From: Comamonas koreensis
GTDB lineage: Bacteria > Pseudomonadota > Gammaproteobacteria > Burkholderiales > Burkholderiaceae_C
DNA: 64,000 bases
NCBI RefSeq assembly: GCF_021026195.1
Contig: NZ_JAJNCT010000020.1
Span: forward strand, 146,030 to 210,029
Direction of reading: 5' to 3'
Shown one piece after another: positions 54,558 to 63,685 of the stretch. The number at the start of each line of letters is the position of its first letter. Position 1 is the stretch's first letter. The notes beneath the pieces are model-generated. The model was not told the origin of the DNA, did no database searches, and saw only the letters and a program-made list of their open reading frames with translations. The position numbers and the translations under genes were made by a program.

Positions 54558-55511
54558 TTAAGCGCAAATGGCGGTGGAAGCCTGGGGTGCTGCAATCACA
54601 CCGGCTTGCCACAGGCTGCCGTGCAGCCGCTCGTTGGGCAGCCAGGCCTGCATACGTTGGCGCAGCTGCAACAGGGCGGGAACATCCAGACCCGTATCAA
54701 CGCCCATGCGCTGCAGCATATAGGCCAGGTCTTCAGTGGTCACATTGCCACTGGCACCCGGTGCATGCGGGCAGCCGCCAATGCCGCCCAGGCAGGCGTC
54801 AAAGTGGGTGATGCCGGTTTGCCAGGCCGCATAGGCGTTGGCCAGACCCATGCTGCGGGTGTCGTGAAAATGGGCGGTGCGCAGCCGGTTGCCCACCAGG
54901 CGCCGGGCTTTTTCAAACAAACGGCGCACGCTGTCGGGGTCGGCATAGCCCACGGTATCGGCCAGGCTCACATGGTCGGCGCCTGCGTCCAGCAAGGCCT
55001 GCATCAGGCGCAGCACCTCACTTTCGGCCACATCGCCTTGCAGGGTGCAGCCAAAGGCCGTGCCCACGCCGCCTTCAATGTGGGCGTGGCTGCCCGCTGC
55101 GTCGCGCACTGCGCGGATGCGGGCGACTTCCGCCACGACTTCGTCAGGGGTTTTGCGCAGATTGGCCAGGCTGTGCGCATGGCTGGCCGACAAGGGCACG
55201 ACCATGGACTGCGCGCCCGCTGCCAAGGCGCGCTCGGCGCCTTTGAGGTTGGGCACCAGCACGGAAGCGAGCAAGCCGGGTTTGCTGCAGGCATGGGCAA
55301 GCACGGCTTCGGTATCGGCCAGCTGGGGCAGCAGGTGCGCGGGCACCATCGAGCCCACCTCCATCTCGCGCATACCGGCGTCGTAGGCGGCGTCAATCCA
55401 GGCGCATTTGTCGGCGGTGCTGACGATGCTGGCCAGGCTTTGCAGGCCATCGCGCAGGCCAACTTCGCGAATGCTGGCGCGCCGTGTAGCTAGGGTTGAG
55501 GTGGCGGTCAT
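54558..55511 (-). CDS. Hydroxymethylglutaryl-CoA lyase family protein
   Basis: A 317-aa TIM-barrel lyase. REVGLRDGLQSL gives the metal-binding Asp and catalytic Arg, HFHDTRSMGLANAYAAWQ the metal His pair, and GGCPHAPGASGNVTTEDL the catalytic-Cys loop. HMG-CoA lyase or a relative (citramalyl/itaconate-pathway lyase). It is the first gene of the lyase/CoA-transferase/Bug receptor set and is divergent from the LysR gene. Confidence 0.86.
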   Translation of the reverse strand: MTATSTLATRRASIREVGLRDGLQSLASIVSTADKCAWIDAAYDAGMREMEVGSMVPAHLLPQLADTEAVLAHACSKPGLLASVLVPNLKGAERALAAGAQSMVVPLSASHAHSLANLRKTPDEVVAEVARIRAVRDAAGSHAHIEGGVGTAFGCTLQGDVAESEVLRLMQALLDAGADHVSLADTVGYADPDSVRRLFEKARRLVGNRLRTAHFHDTRSMGLANAYAAWQTGITHFDACLGGIGGCPHAPGASGNVTTEDLAYMLQRMGVDTGLDVPALLQLRQRMQAWLPNERLHGSLWQAGVIAAPQASTAICA

Positions 55512-55609
55512 CGTGTCTCCTGGCTTTTGTCGTTGGCTCTGATTTTAGATTTTCCAAAGCATCAGCAATAATCCAATGCGGAAGCGGTTTCGTTCCAAAA
55601 AGGAAAATC

Positions 55610-56512
55610 ATGTATGACTTGAGTCTGCTGAACCTGCGGCTGTTTGTGCAGGTATGTGAGCAGCGCAGCATTGCCCGTGTGGCGCAGGCCGAGGCGCTGG
55701 TGGCATCCGCCATCAGCAAGCGCCTGGCGCAGCTTGAGCACCAGATGGGCGCGCCCTTGTTCATCCGCGAACGGCGCGGCCTGCGCCCCACGGCAGCGGG
55801 CGACACTTTGCTGGAACATGCGCGCACCATGCTCGCCGCCGCCAACCACATGCAGCAGGAGATGGCGGCCTACAGCAAGGGCGTACAGGGGCAGGTACGG
55901 GTATTGGTCACGGCGTCGGTGATGGCCGAATCCCTGGCCGACCATGTCGCGAGTTTTTTGCAGCAACCCGCGCATGCCAGTATCCGTGTGACTTTGGAGG
56001 AGTGCGTGAGCCCGGATGTGGTGCGCGGCGTGCGTGAAGGGCGTGCGGCCATGGGGATTTGCTGGGACGCAGCCGATTTGAGCGGCCTGCAGACCCAGCC
56101 CTATGGCAGCGACCACCTGGCCATTGCGGCCCACAAAAGCCACCCCATCGCACGCATGGCGCAAAGCGCAGCGGTGCATTTCTCTGACGTACTGGACTAC
56201 GAACATGTCAGCATGCCGGCGTTGAGCGCAGTGCAAATTTTGCTCACCCGCGCTGCCGCACAAGAAGGAAAGGCGCTGCGCCACCGCGTGCACGTCTCCA
56301 ACTTCGATGCTGCGCTGCGCGTGGTCCAGGCCAACCTGGCGATCAGCGTGGTGCCGCGCGAAGTGGCACTGAGCTTTGCCGCCAACACGGATGTTCGGGT
56401 GATTCCGCTGGCGGACAGCTGGGCGAAGCGGCAGTTTGCGATCAGCTACCGGGACGCGGCCTTGCTGTCGTCGGCGGCCAAGGCTTTGTTGAACCATTTG
56501 GCGGCGCAGTAG
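55610..56512 (+). CDS. LysR-family transcriptional regulator
   Basis: A 300-aa LTTR. The HTH is at ~18-40 (SIARVAQAEALVASAISKRL) followed by QLEHQMGAPLFIRERRGLRPT; the effector domain follows. AAGGA lies 7 bases before the ATG. Divergent orientation to the lyase gene with a 98-base shared promoter (GGAA-gcggtttcg-TTCC at 55580-55596 region) suggests it activates that operon. Confidence 0.9.
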   Translation: MYDLSLLNLRLFVQVCEQRSIARVAQAEALVASAISKRLAQLEHQMGAPLFIRERRGLRPTAAGDTLLEHARTMLAAANHMQQEMAAYSKGVQGQVRVLVTASVMAESLADHVASFLQQPAHASIRVTLEECVSPDVVRGVREGRAAMGICWDAADLSGLQTQPYGSDHLAIAAHKSHPIARMAQSAAVHFSDVLDYEHVSMPALSAVQILLTRAAAQEGKALRHRVHVSNFDAALRVVQANLAISVVPREVALSFAANTDVRVIPLADSWAKRQFAISYRDAALLSSAAKALLNHLAAQ

Positions 56513-56521
56513 CCGCAGGCC

Positions 56522-56776
56522 TTGCAGGGCAAGGCGACGGGCGAGACATTCAATAGGGCGGGCAAGACCGACATTGTGCTGCGCGAGGGCGACCGCAACG
56601 TCTTCATCGCAGCGTGCAAGTTCTGAAAGGGGCCAAAATCCTTCGGTGATGCCATTGACCAGCGGCTTGGCTACACCACGTGGCGCGATAGCAAGACCGC
56701 GATCCTCGTTTTCAATCCGCAGCCCCTGCACACCCTCTGGCTGAGCTCAAAACGTTCCGAGCTCAAACTTCAGTGA
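56522..56776 (+). pseudogene. Decayed PDDEXK-type nuclease-like gene fragment
   Basis: The frame starting at 56522 reads GETFNRAGKTDIVLREGDRN, VFIAACKF, stop, then KGPKSFGDAIDQRLGYTTWR and DSKTAILVFN, ending at 56776. Intact relatives have FIAECKFW at this place. Here the Glu of E-x-K is Ala (ACK) and the Trp codon is TGA, so both the active site and the frame are lost. There is no start. The flanks 56777-56893 hold no gene. Confidence 0.65.
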
Positions 56777-56893
56777 GAAAAATTCAAAGCGCATGGAGAG
56801 CCGACAAAACTTGTAAGGTCGATAGAAATGACGACAAGCGCTTGACCTTAGCGGGGGTAATGGTTCTTTGCGGAGCTGCTGGCGCGGATTCAT

Positions 56894-56920
56894 TTCATGT
56901 AACTACAATAGTTGCATGAA
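56894..56920. promoter_or_regulatory. 27-bp palindrome over the rrf2-like start codon
   Basis: TTCATG(T)AACTA...TAGTT(G)CATGAA is symmetric about 56907 with one mismatch pair. It covers the start codon (56916) and a TACAAT -10-like box (56904-56909). This fits autorepression by the Rrf2-like protein. No Shine-Dalgarno can fit, so the mRNA may be leaderless. Confidence 0.65.
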
Positions 56921-57401
56921 ACACAACAGCCAGTTTTCCGATGTTCTGCATGTGCTGCTGCACTTGGCCGAGGCGCAGACGCCGCTGACCTCCGAGGTGC
57001 TGGCGCAGACCATGGACACCAACCCGGTGGTGCTGCGGCGCCTGATGGCCGGCTTGCGCGATGCGGGCATGGTCTCGTCCGGCAAGGGCCATGGGGGCGG
57101 CTGGCTGATTGCGCCGGGTTGGGGCGAGACGACATTGCGCGACATCCACCAGGCGCTGGGCGCGCCGGCGCTGGTGTCGCTGGGCTTTCGCGAGGACCAC
57201 CCTGAGTGCCTGGTTGCGCAGGTAGTCAACAGCTCGCTGCGCAGCGCCATGCAGGAGGCCGAGGCCTCGCTGCTGGCCAAGCTGGGCGGCATCACCTTGG
57301 CCCAGCTGTCTGCCCAGATCGGCGCTTCGCTGCGCGCGCACCGGCTGGCCAAAACATCCGCTTCCCACCGTATAGAGGACTACCATGGACATTCACACTG
57401 A
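56916..57401 (+). CDS. Rrf2-family transcriptional regulator
   Basis: A 161-aa protein: MKHNSQFSDVLHVLLHLAEA, winged helix TSEVLAQTMDTNPVVLRRLM and the wing SGKGHGGGWLIAP. It lacks the three-Cys cluster of IscR/NsrR (only one Cys), so it is probably not an Fe-S sensor. It overlaps the downstream oxidoreductase gene by 17 bases. Rrf2/TrxB-like pairs are known and are linked to thiol or electrophile response. Confidence 0.87.
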   Translation: MKHNSQFSDVLHVLLHLAEAQTPLTSEVLAQTMDTNPVVLRRLMAGLRDAGMVSSGKGHGGGWLIAPGWGETTLRDIHQALGAPALVSLGFREDHPECLVAQVVNSSLRSAMQEAEASLLAKLGGITLAQLSAQIGASLRAHRLAKTSASHRIEDYHGHSH

Positions 57402-58284
57402 TTTCGCCATCGTCGGCGGCAGCTACGCCGGCATGTCGGCCGCCTTGCAGCTGGCACGGGCGCGCCGCCAGGTCACCGTCATTGATGCGGGCCTGCGCCG
57501 CAACCGCTTTGTGGACGAGGCGGGCAGCACCTCGCACGGCTTTTTGTCGCGCGACGGTGTGGCGCCTGCCGAGCTGTGGACGCAGGCGCGCACGCAATTG
57601 CTGCAATACCCCAGCGTGCGCTGGATCGACGGCCAGGCCGAGGAGGCCCAGGTGCTGCCCAGCGGCGAGCTGGCGCTGCAGGTAGGCGGCCAGTTGCTGG
57701 TGGCGCGGCGGCTGGTGCTGGCCACTGGGGTGCGCGATGAACTGCCCGCCGTGCCCGGCCTGGCCGAGCGCTGGGGCCACAGCGTGTTCCACTGCCCGTA
57801 TTGCCATGGCTACGAGGTGGGTGGCGGTGCCATCGGGGTGATTGCCGCATCGCCCATGGCCCACCACCATGCGATGATGCTGCCCGATTGGGGCCCGACC
57901 ACCTTGTTTCTCAATGGCGCCTACAAGCCGTCGGAGGCGGATCTGGCTGATTTCGCGCGGCGCGGCACCCAGATCGAGGCCACGCCGGTGCTGCGCATCG
58001 ATGGTTTTGCGGATGTGGTGCTGGTCGATGGCCGCAGCATCCGCATGCAAGGCCTGTTCACCCAGCCACGCACCTCGCCTGCCAGCCCGGTGGCGCAGCA
58101 GCTCGGTTGCGTGCTGGCCGATGGCCCGATGGGCCCCTATGTGCAGGTGGATGCGATGCAGCAGACCAGCGTAGCCAATGTGTTTGCCTGCGGCGATGCC
58201 GCGCGAGCAGCGGGCAGCATTGCGCTGTCGGTGGCGGATGGGGCGATGGCCGGGGTGGCAGCGCACCGCGCCTCGATGTTCTGA
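57385..58284 (+). CDS. Thioredoxin-reductase-like FAD/NAD(P) oxidoreductase
   Basis: A 299-aa flavoprotein. The FAD motif is AIVGGSYAGMSAALQLARA, the redox motif is CPYC (137-140, HCPYCHGYEVGG), and the FAD-binding ANVFACGDAARAAGS is at the C-terminus. It lacks the complete TrxB NADPH GxGxxA motif (VIAASPMAHHHAMM), so the electron donor may differ from NADPH; low-molecular-weight disulfide or quinone reduction is possible. A terminator follows. Confidence 0.85.
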   Translation: MDIHTDFAIVGGSYAGMSAALQLARARRQVTVIDAGLRRNRFVDEAGSTSHGFLSRDGVAPAELWTQARTQLLQYPSVRWIDGQAEEAQVLPSGELALQVGGQLLVARRLVLATGVRDELPAVPGLAERWGHSVFHCPYCHGYEVGGGAIGVIAASPMAHHHAMMLPDWGPTTLFLNGAYKPSEADLADFARRGTQIEATPVLRIDGFADVVLVDGRSIRMQGLFTQPRTSPASPVAQQLGCVLADGPMGPYVQVDAMQQTSVANVFACGDAARAAGSIALSVADGAMAGVAAHRASMF

Positions 58285-58303
58285 GCCAGCAGCCAGATGC
58301 AGG

Positions 58304-58328
58304 AAACGCCCCTGGGGGGGCGTTTTTC
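58304..58328 (+). terminator. Rho-independent terminator
   Basis: Stem AAACGCCCC (58304-58312) / GGGGCGTTT (58317-58325), loop TGGG, then a T-run. It lies between convergent genes. Confidence 0.82.
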
Positions 58329-58354
58329 TTGGGTAGATTGCAGCAGCGCGTTGA

Positions 58355-59269
58355 TCAGCTGGGCTTCCAACCCTCGGGCACGCGCGGCCGGTCGATCTTG
58401 GCCAGCTCGCAGACCACATCGGCGATGCCCGAGAAATCAATGCCGCCAAACTGGCTGGCGCGCGCCAGGCTGAAGGATTCATGCACGGCGGCAGCCACCG
58501 GCATCGGCACGCGGGCGGCATGCGCGGCGCCAACGACCAGCGACAAATCCTTGTGCGCGAGATCAATGGTAAAGCCCGGCGAGGTATCGCCGGCCAGCAC
58601 CTTGTTGGGGAAGTTCATGCGCAGCTGGCCATTGTTGGCCGAGGTGCCCAGCAGCACCTGCAGGGTTTTGCTGATGTCGAGCCCAAAGCGCTGCGACAGG
58701 GCCAGTGCCTCGGCATTGACCTGGCACAGGGTGATGGCCACATAGTTGTTGACCAGCTTGGTGCGGCCGCCGGAGCCAACCGGGCCGCAGTGGTAGGTGG
58801 TGGTGCCCATGGCATCGAGCAGGGGTTTGACCTTGGCGAAATCGGCGTCGCTCGCGCCCACCATGAACAGGCTCTCGCCCCGGTCGGCATGCTCGGCCAG
58901 GCGACCTACGGGTGCGTCTACCACGGTCATCTGGCGGCCAGCGGCTGCTTTGCTGAGCCGGTCGGTGGCGAGTGGGTCGATGGTGCTCATGTCCAGCAGG
59001 ATGGTGCCGGGCAGGGCATTGGCAAAGATGCCGTCAGCGCCCTGGGCGATTTGCTCAACCTCGACCGAGGATGGCAGCATGGTGATGACCACCGAGCAGC
59101 GGCGTGCAATCTCTGGCACCGTGGCGGCCTCTGCGCCCAGCGCCTCCAGCGCCTTCACGGCCTCGGGGTTGAGGTCAGCCACCAACAGGCTGAAGCCTTT
59201 TTTCTGCAGATTGGCGGCCATGGAGCGGCCCATGCGTCCCAGGCCGATAAAACCGATGCTGTCTGTCAT
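58355..59269 (-). CDS. Beta-hydroxyacid dehydrogenase (3-hydroxyisobutyrate/sulfolactaldehyde-reductase-like)
   Basis: A 304-aa NAD(P) enzyme. IGFIGLGRMGRSMAANLQKK is the cofactor motif, VVDAPVGR the substrate loop, GGRTKLVNNYVAI the catalytic Lys region and DLAHKDLSLVVGAA the C-terminal site. The VDAPVGRLAEHADRG sequence is nearer to YihU/SLA-reductase types (VPVGRT) than to MmsB (APVSGG). It reduces an aldehyde or oxidises an alcohol in the catabolic cluster. Confidence 0.82.
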   Translation of the reverse strand: MTDSIGFIGLGRMGRSMAANLQKKGFSLLVADLNPEAVKALEALGAEAATVPEIARRCSVVITMLPSSVEVEQIAQGADGIFANALPGTILLDMSTIDPLATDRLSKAAAGRQMTVVDAPVGRLAEHADRGESLFMVGASDADFAKVKPLLDAMGTTTYHCGPVGSGGRTKLVNNYVAITLCQVNAEALALSQRFGLDISKTLQVLLGTSANNGQLRMNFPNKVLAGDTSPGFTIDLAHKDLSLVVGAAHAARVPMPVAAAVHESFSLARASQFGGIDFSGIADVVCELAKIDRPRVPEGWKPS

Positions 59270-59322
59270 GGTGTGGGTCTCCTGCGAAAAGTTTTAAGTT
59301 GGACGGGGAATAGAAAGAGGAC

Positions 59323-60747
59323 TCAGTACGCGATGTAGGCCGTCTTGGTGCTGGTGTAGAAATCGACCGCATAGCGCCCTTGCTCGCGCGGCCCGTAGCT
59401 GGAGGCGCGCGTGCCGCCAAAGGGCACGTGGTAGTCCAGCCCGGCGGTGGGCAGGTTGACCATGGCCAGCCCGCTGCGCACATGCAGGCGGAAGTGGTTG
59501 GCTGCGCGCAGCGACGTCGTGCAGATGCCGGCCGAGAGGCCAAAGCGCGTGTCATTGGCGGTCGCCAGTGCCTCGTTGTAATCGGCCACTTTGACGACGC
59601 TGGCGACCGGGCCAAAGATCTCTTCCTGGTTGATGCGCATCGCGTTGTGGCTGCCGGTGAACAGCGCCGGCCGCACAAAGTAGCCGGGCGTGTCCGCCTC
59701 CACCGGCGTGCCGCCTTCGACCAGCTCGGCGCCTTCGCGCTTGCCCAGGTCCAGGTAGTGCTGGATCTTGTCGAACTGCGACTGGTTGATGACCGGGCCG
59801 ATCTGCGTGGCCTTGTCCAGGCTGTTGCCGACGACCATGGCACGCATGCGCGCGGTCAGCGCGTCGACAAAACGGTCATGGATCCGCTCGGTGACGATGA
59901 GCCGGCTGGACGCGGTGCAGCGCTGGCCGGCCGAGAAAAAGGCGCCGTTGAGCGCGCATTCCACCGCTACATCCAGGTCGGCATCGTCCAGCACCACCAG
60001 CGGGTTCTTGCCGCCCATCTCCAGCTGCAGGCGGATCATCTCGCCCATGGCGGTCTGCGCAATGCTCTGGCCCACATGCACGCTGCCGGTGAAGGACACG
60101 GCATCGACGCCGCTCAGCAGCCCCTGCGCCGCATGCTTGCCGCTGCCATTGACCAGGTTGGCCACGCCAGGCAGCAGGCCTTGCTCATCCAGAATGCGGA
60201 ACAGCGCATGGGCCACGCCGGGCGTGTATTCCGAGGGCTTGAGCACCACGGTGTTGCCAAAGGCCAGCGCCGGGGCAATCTTCCAGGCGGGGATGGCGAT
60301 CGGAAAGTTCCAGGGCGTGATCAGGCTCACGACGCCCAGCGCATGGCGGCTGATCTGCACGCCGATGTCCGGCCGCACCGACGGCAGGCTCTCGCCGCCA
60401 TAGCGCAGGCATTCGCCGGCAAAGAACTGGAAGATCTGCGCCGCGCGCACCACCTCGCCCAAGCCTTCGGCCAGGGTCTTGCCCGCTTCGCGCGAGACCA
60501 GCAGGCCCAGGCTGTCCTTCTGCGCCATCATCTGGTTGGCCACGCGCTGCAGAAAGTCCGAGCGCATCTGCGTGGTGGTGTGCTGCCAGCGCCCAAAGGC
60601 GGCGCGCGCAGCGGCCACGGCCTGCTGCATCTGCGCGGCGTCGGCCGCCGCATACTCGCCCACCAGTTCACGGGTGTCGGAGGGGTTCCAGCTCTGGATG
60701 GTGCTGGCGCCCGCCAGCCACTGGCCATTGATCAGGTTCTCGTTCAT
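59323..60747 (-). CDS. NAD(P)-dependent aldehyde dehydrogenase 1
   Basis: A 474-aa ALDH. ITPWNFPIAIPAWKIAPALA, general base Glu243 (LEMGGKNP) and nucleophile Cys277 (GQRCTASSR). It is related to 2-oxoglutarate-semialdehyde dehydrogenase and sulfolactaldehyde dehydrogenase types. It lies 53 bases upstream of the beta-hydroxyacid dehydrogenase gene, so the two may act on the same aldehyde. Confidence 0.9.
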   Translation of the reverse strand: MNENLINGQWLAGASTIQSWNPSDTRELVGEYAAADAAQMQQAVAAARAAFGRWQHTTTQMRSDFLQRVANQMMAQKDSLGLLVSREAGKTLAEGLGEVVRAAQIFQFFAGECLRYGGESLPSVRPDIGVQISRHALGVVSLITPWNFPIAIPAWKIAPALAFGNTVVLKPSEYTPGVAHALFRILDEQGLLPGVANLVNGSGKHAAQGLLSGVDAVSFTGSVHVGQSIAQTAMGEMIRLQLEMGGKNPLVVLDDADLDVAVECALNGAFFSAGQRCTASSRLIVTERIHDRFVDALTARMRAMVVGNSLDKATQIGPVINQSQFDKIQHYLDLGKREGAELVEGGTPVEADTPGYFVRPALFTGSHNAMRINQEEIFGPVASVVKVADYNEALATANDTRFGLSAGICTTSLRAANHFRLHVRSGLAMVNLPTAGLDYHVPFGGTRASSYGPREQGRYAVDFYTSTKTAYIAY

Positions 60748-60828
60748 GTCTCACTCTCAAGGGGATAGGTGGCGCTGCGCAGCTGGTGGGCGCGCAGCGC
60801 AGGCAGTCGGCAAGCGGGAGCCCGGGCT

Positions 60829-62040
60829 TCAGGCCGCAGGCTTGAGCAGCGGGCAGGCACCTTCCTTGGACGGTGCATAGGCCTTGTCACCGGGGATGGT
60901 GCTGACCACCTTGTAGTAGTCCCAGGGCTTGGTGGATTCGGCCGGCTTTTTCACCTGCATCAGGTACATGTCATGCACCATGGCGCCGTCGGCACGGATG
61001 TAGCCCTTGGCGAACATGTCGTCGATGGGCAGCGACTTGAGCGCGGCCATCACCTGGTCGGGATCGGTGCTGCCGGCCTTTTGCACTGCCTTCAGGTAGG
61101 TGGTGGTGGCCGAATAGTCGCCCGCCTGGAAGGTGGTGGGCATCTTCTTGTTCTTGTCGTAGAAGCGCTGCGAGAAGGCCCGTGAGGCATCGCTCATGTC
61201 CCAGTACCAGCCCTCGGTCAGGTACATGCCGCCGGTGGTGCCCAGGCCCAGGCTGTGGATGTCGGTGATGAAGGCCATCAGCGCGGCCACGTTCATCTTC
61301 TTGTCGATGCCAAACTCCTTGGCGGTCTTGATGGCATTGATGGTGTCGCCGCCGCCATTGGCCAGGCCCATCACCTTGGCGCCCGAGCTCTGCGCCTTCA
61401 TCACATAGGACGAGAAATCGGAGGTGCTGAGCGGGTGGCGGATGGCGCCCACGACATTGCCGCCGGTTTGCTTGACCACATTCATCGCGGCCTGCTCCAT
61501 CGAATGGCCGAAGGCATAGTCCGAGGTGAGGAAGTACCAGTCCTTGTAGCCCTGGCCCACCAGTGCCGCAGCGGTGCCGCGTGCCTGGGCCGAGGTGGAG
61601 TAGGTGTAGCGCACCATATAGGGCTGGCAGGCCTCTTCGGTCAGCGAATCAGCACCGGCCCCGGCGCTGATGAAGACCTTCTTCTTGTCCTTCGATAGAT
61701 TGCTGATCGCCAGCGACACGGCCGAGTTTGAGCCGCCGATGATCAGATCCACATTGTCGTTGTCCCACCATTGGCGCGCCTTGGACGCGGCGATGTCGGC
61801 CTTGTTCTGGTGGTCGGCCGAGATGATCTCGATCTTGCGCCCCAGCACTTCTCCGCCAAAATCGGCCACGGCCATGCGGATGGCGTCCAGGCCGCCGGGC
61901 CCGTCAAAGTCCGAGTACAGGCCCGACATGTCGGTGATGAAGGCGATCTTGACCTTGTCGGGTGCGGCATGGGCGCCGCTGGCGAGCAGGGCGGCCACCG
62001 CCAGGGCGGCGGCGGTCAGGGGTCCTTGTGCTTTTCTCAT
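60829..62040 (-). CDS. Liv-type ABC transporter substrate-binding protein
   Basis: A 403-aa periplasmic protein with a signal peptide (LAVAALLASGAHA). KIAFITDMSGLYSDFDGPGG, GGSNSAVSLAISNLSKDKKK and FLTSDYAFGHSMEQAAM are typical of the branched-chain amino-acid/amide class. The permease and ATPase genes are not in the window. The ligand is probably the cluster's growth substrate and not an amino acid. Confidence 0.88.
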   Translation of the reverse strand: MRKAQGPLTAAALAVAALLASGAHAAPDKVKIAFITDMSGLYSDFDGPGGLDAIRMAVADFGGEVLGRKIEIISADHQNKADIAASKARQWWDNDNVDLIIGGSNSAVSLAISNLSKDKKKVFISAGAGADSLTEEACQPYMVRYTYSTSAQARGTAAALVGQGYKDWYFLTSDYAFGHSMEQAAMNVVKQTGGNVVGAIRHPLSTSDFSSYVMKAQSSGAKVMGLANGGGDTINAIKTAKEFGIDKKMNVAALMAFITDIHSLGLGTTGGMYLTEGWYWDMSDASRAFSQRFYDKNKKMPTTFQAGDYSATTTYLKAVQKAGSTDPDQVMAALKSLPIDDMFAKGYIRADGAMVHDMYLMQVKKPAESTKPWDYYKVVSTIPGDKAYAPSKEGACPLLKPAA

Positions 62041-62108
62041 GGTTTTGTCTCCTAGAGCTGTTGGACGAAGGGCCTGCGGTGCTCTGTGTCACCTGCTAGG
62101 CGCGGGAA

Positions 62109-63587
62109 CTAACGCAGTACAAAGGGGTTGCTGGTGGTCACTCCGCTGTTGATCCAGACCGACTTGGTCTGCAGGTATTCGTAGATCGCGCTCTGGCCGT
62201 TTTCACGGCCCAGGCCGGAATCCTTGTAGCCGCCAAAGGGCGCCATAAAGCTGACGGCCCGGTAGGTGTTGACCCAGACCGTACCCGCCTGCAGGCGCTC
62301 GGACATGCGCAGCGCGCGGCCGATGTCGCTGGTCCAGACGGCGGCGGCCAGGCCAAAGCGCACATCGTTGGCAATGCGCAGCGCATCGGCCTCGTCGTCA
62401 AAGGGGATGACCGAGAGCACCGGGCCAAACACCTCTTCCTGTGCAATGCGCATGCCGTTGTGCACCTGGGTAAGGATGGTGGGCTCGATGAACCAGCCCT
62501 TGCCGCATTCGGCGCGCGTGGCCTTGGCGCCGCCCAGCACCACCTGGGCCCCTTCGGCCTTGGCGATCTCGATGTACGACAGTACTTTCTCGTACTGGGG
62601 CAGGGTGGTGACCGGGCCCACCTGGGTTTCCAGGCTCATCGGATCGCCCATGCGGGCGGTGGAGGCAAAGGCCACCAGGCGCTCGACAAAGGCATCGTGG
62701 ATGCTGCGCTGTACCAGCAGGCGTGATCCGGCGATGCAGGTCTGGCCCGTTGCAGCAAAGATGCCCGAGATCGCGCCATACATGGCCTGCTCCAGGTCGG
62801 CATCGGCAAACACGATGTTCGGGGACTTGCCGCCCAGTTCCATGGAGCTGTGCTTGAGCTGGGCCGCAGCCGCCTGGTTAATGGCGCGGCCCGTCACATC
62901 GGAGCCGGTGAAGCTGACCTTGGCGACTAGCGGGTGCGCCACCAGCGCGCTGCCGACTTGCGCGCCATAGCCGGTGACCACATTGAACACGCCGGGGGGG
63001 AAGCCGGCCTCGTTGAACAGCTCGGCAAATTCCAGGGTCGAGGCCGAGGTGAACTCCGAGGGCTTGACCACCACAGTGCAACCCGCTGCCAGCGCAGGCG
63101 CAATCTTCCAGGCCAGCAGGAACAGCGGGGAGTTCCAGGGCGTGATCGCAGCCACCACCCCCAGCGGCTCATGCCGGGTAAAGGCGAAATAGCCTTTCTT
63201 GTCCAGCGGCAAGGTCGCCCCTTGCACCTTGTCCGCCAGCCCGCCGTAGTAGTGGAACCACTGCGGGATGTACTGCAGCTGGCCGCGCATCTCGGCGAAC
63301 AGCTTGCCGTTGTCCATCACTTCGGTGCGGGCCAGCTTCTCGGCATCGCGCTCGATCAAGCTGGCCAGCTTGCGCAGCAAGGCGCCGCGCTCGGTGGCAC
63401 TCAGCTGTGGCCAGGCACCGCTGCTGAACGCCGTGTGCGCAGCTTGCACGGCTGCGTCCACATCGGCGGCGCTGCCATCGGGTATTTCGGCCCAAGCCTC
63501 GCCCGTGTAGGGGTTGAGGCTGGCAATCCATTGGCCGTTCGCAGGTGGCTGCGCCTGGCCGGCAATCTGAAGGGAGTAGCGTTTCAT
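62109..63587 (-). CDS. NAD(P)-dependent aldehyde dehydrogenase 2
   Basis: A 492-aa ALDH with ITPWNSPLFLLAWKIAPALA, Glu250 (MELGGKSPN) and Cys284 (GQTCIAGSR). NTYRAVSFMAPFGGYKDSG places it near betaine-aldehyde/gamma-aminobutyraldehyde and sulfoacetaldehyde dehydrogenase types. It lies between the binding protein and the TPP decarboxylase, and could oxidise the aldehyde released by that decarboxylase. Confidence 0.9.
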   Translation of the reverse strand: MKRYSLQIAGQAQPPANGQWIASLNPYTGEAWAEIPDGSAADVDAAVQAAHTAFSSGAWPQLSATERGALLRKLASLIERDAEKLARTEVMDNGKLFAEMRGQLQYIPQWFHYYGGLADKVQGATLPLDKKGYFAFTRHEPLGVVAAITPWNSPLFLLAWKIAPALAAGCTVVVKPSEFTSASTLEFAELFNEAGFPPGVFNVVTGYGAQVGSALVAHPLVAKVSFTGSDVTGRAINQAAAAQLKHSSMELGGKSPNIVFADADLEQAMYGAISGIFAATGQTCIAGSRLLVQRSIHDAFVERLVAFASTARMGDPMSLETQVGPVTTLPQYEKVLSYIEIAKAEGAQVVLGGAKATRAECGKGWFIEPTILTQVHNGMRIAQEEVFGPVLSVIPFDDEADALRIANDVRFGLAAAVWTSDIGRALRMSERLQAGTVWVNTYRAVSFMAPFGGYKDSGLGRENGQSAIYEYLQTKSVWINSGVTTSNPFVLR

Positions 63588-63685
63588 GGCAAAGGGCGTT
63601 CGGAGGCTGCGGGCATCTCGGGGTGGTGCTGGAGAAGGCTAGATAGCGCTGAGTAGGGATGCCGGCCGGCATCCCCTGTCAAAGC

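Noticed and set aside
60829..62040. Amino-acid (leucine) binding protein assignment
   Set aside because: The fold is Liv-type, but the catabolic context makes a branched-chain amino-acid ligand unlikely; the ligand is left open.
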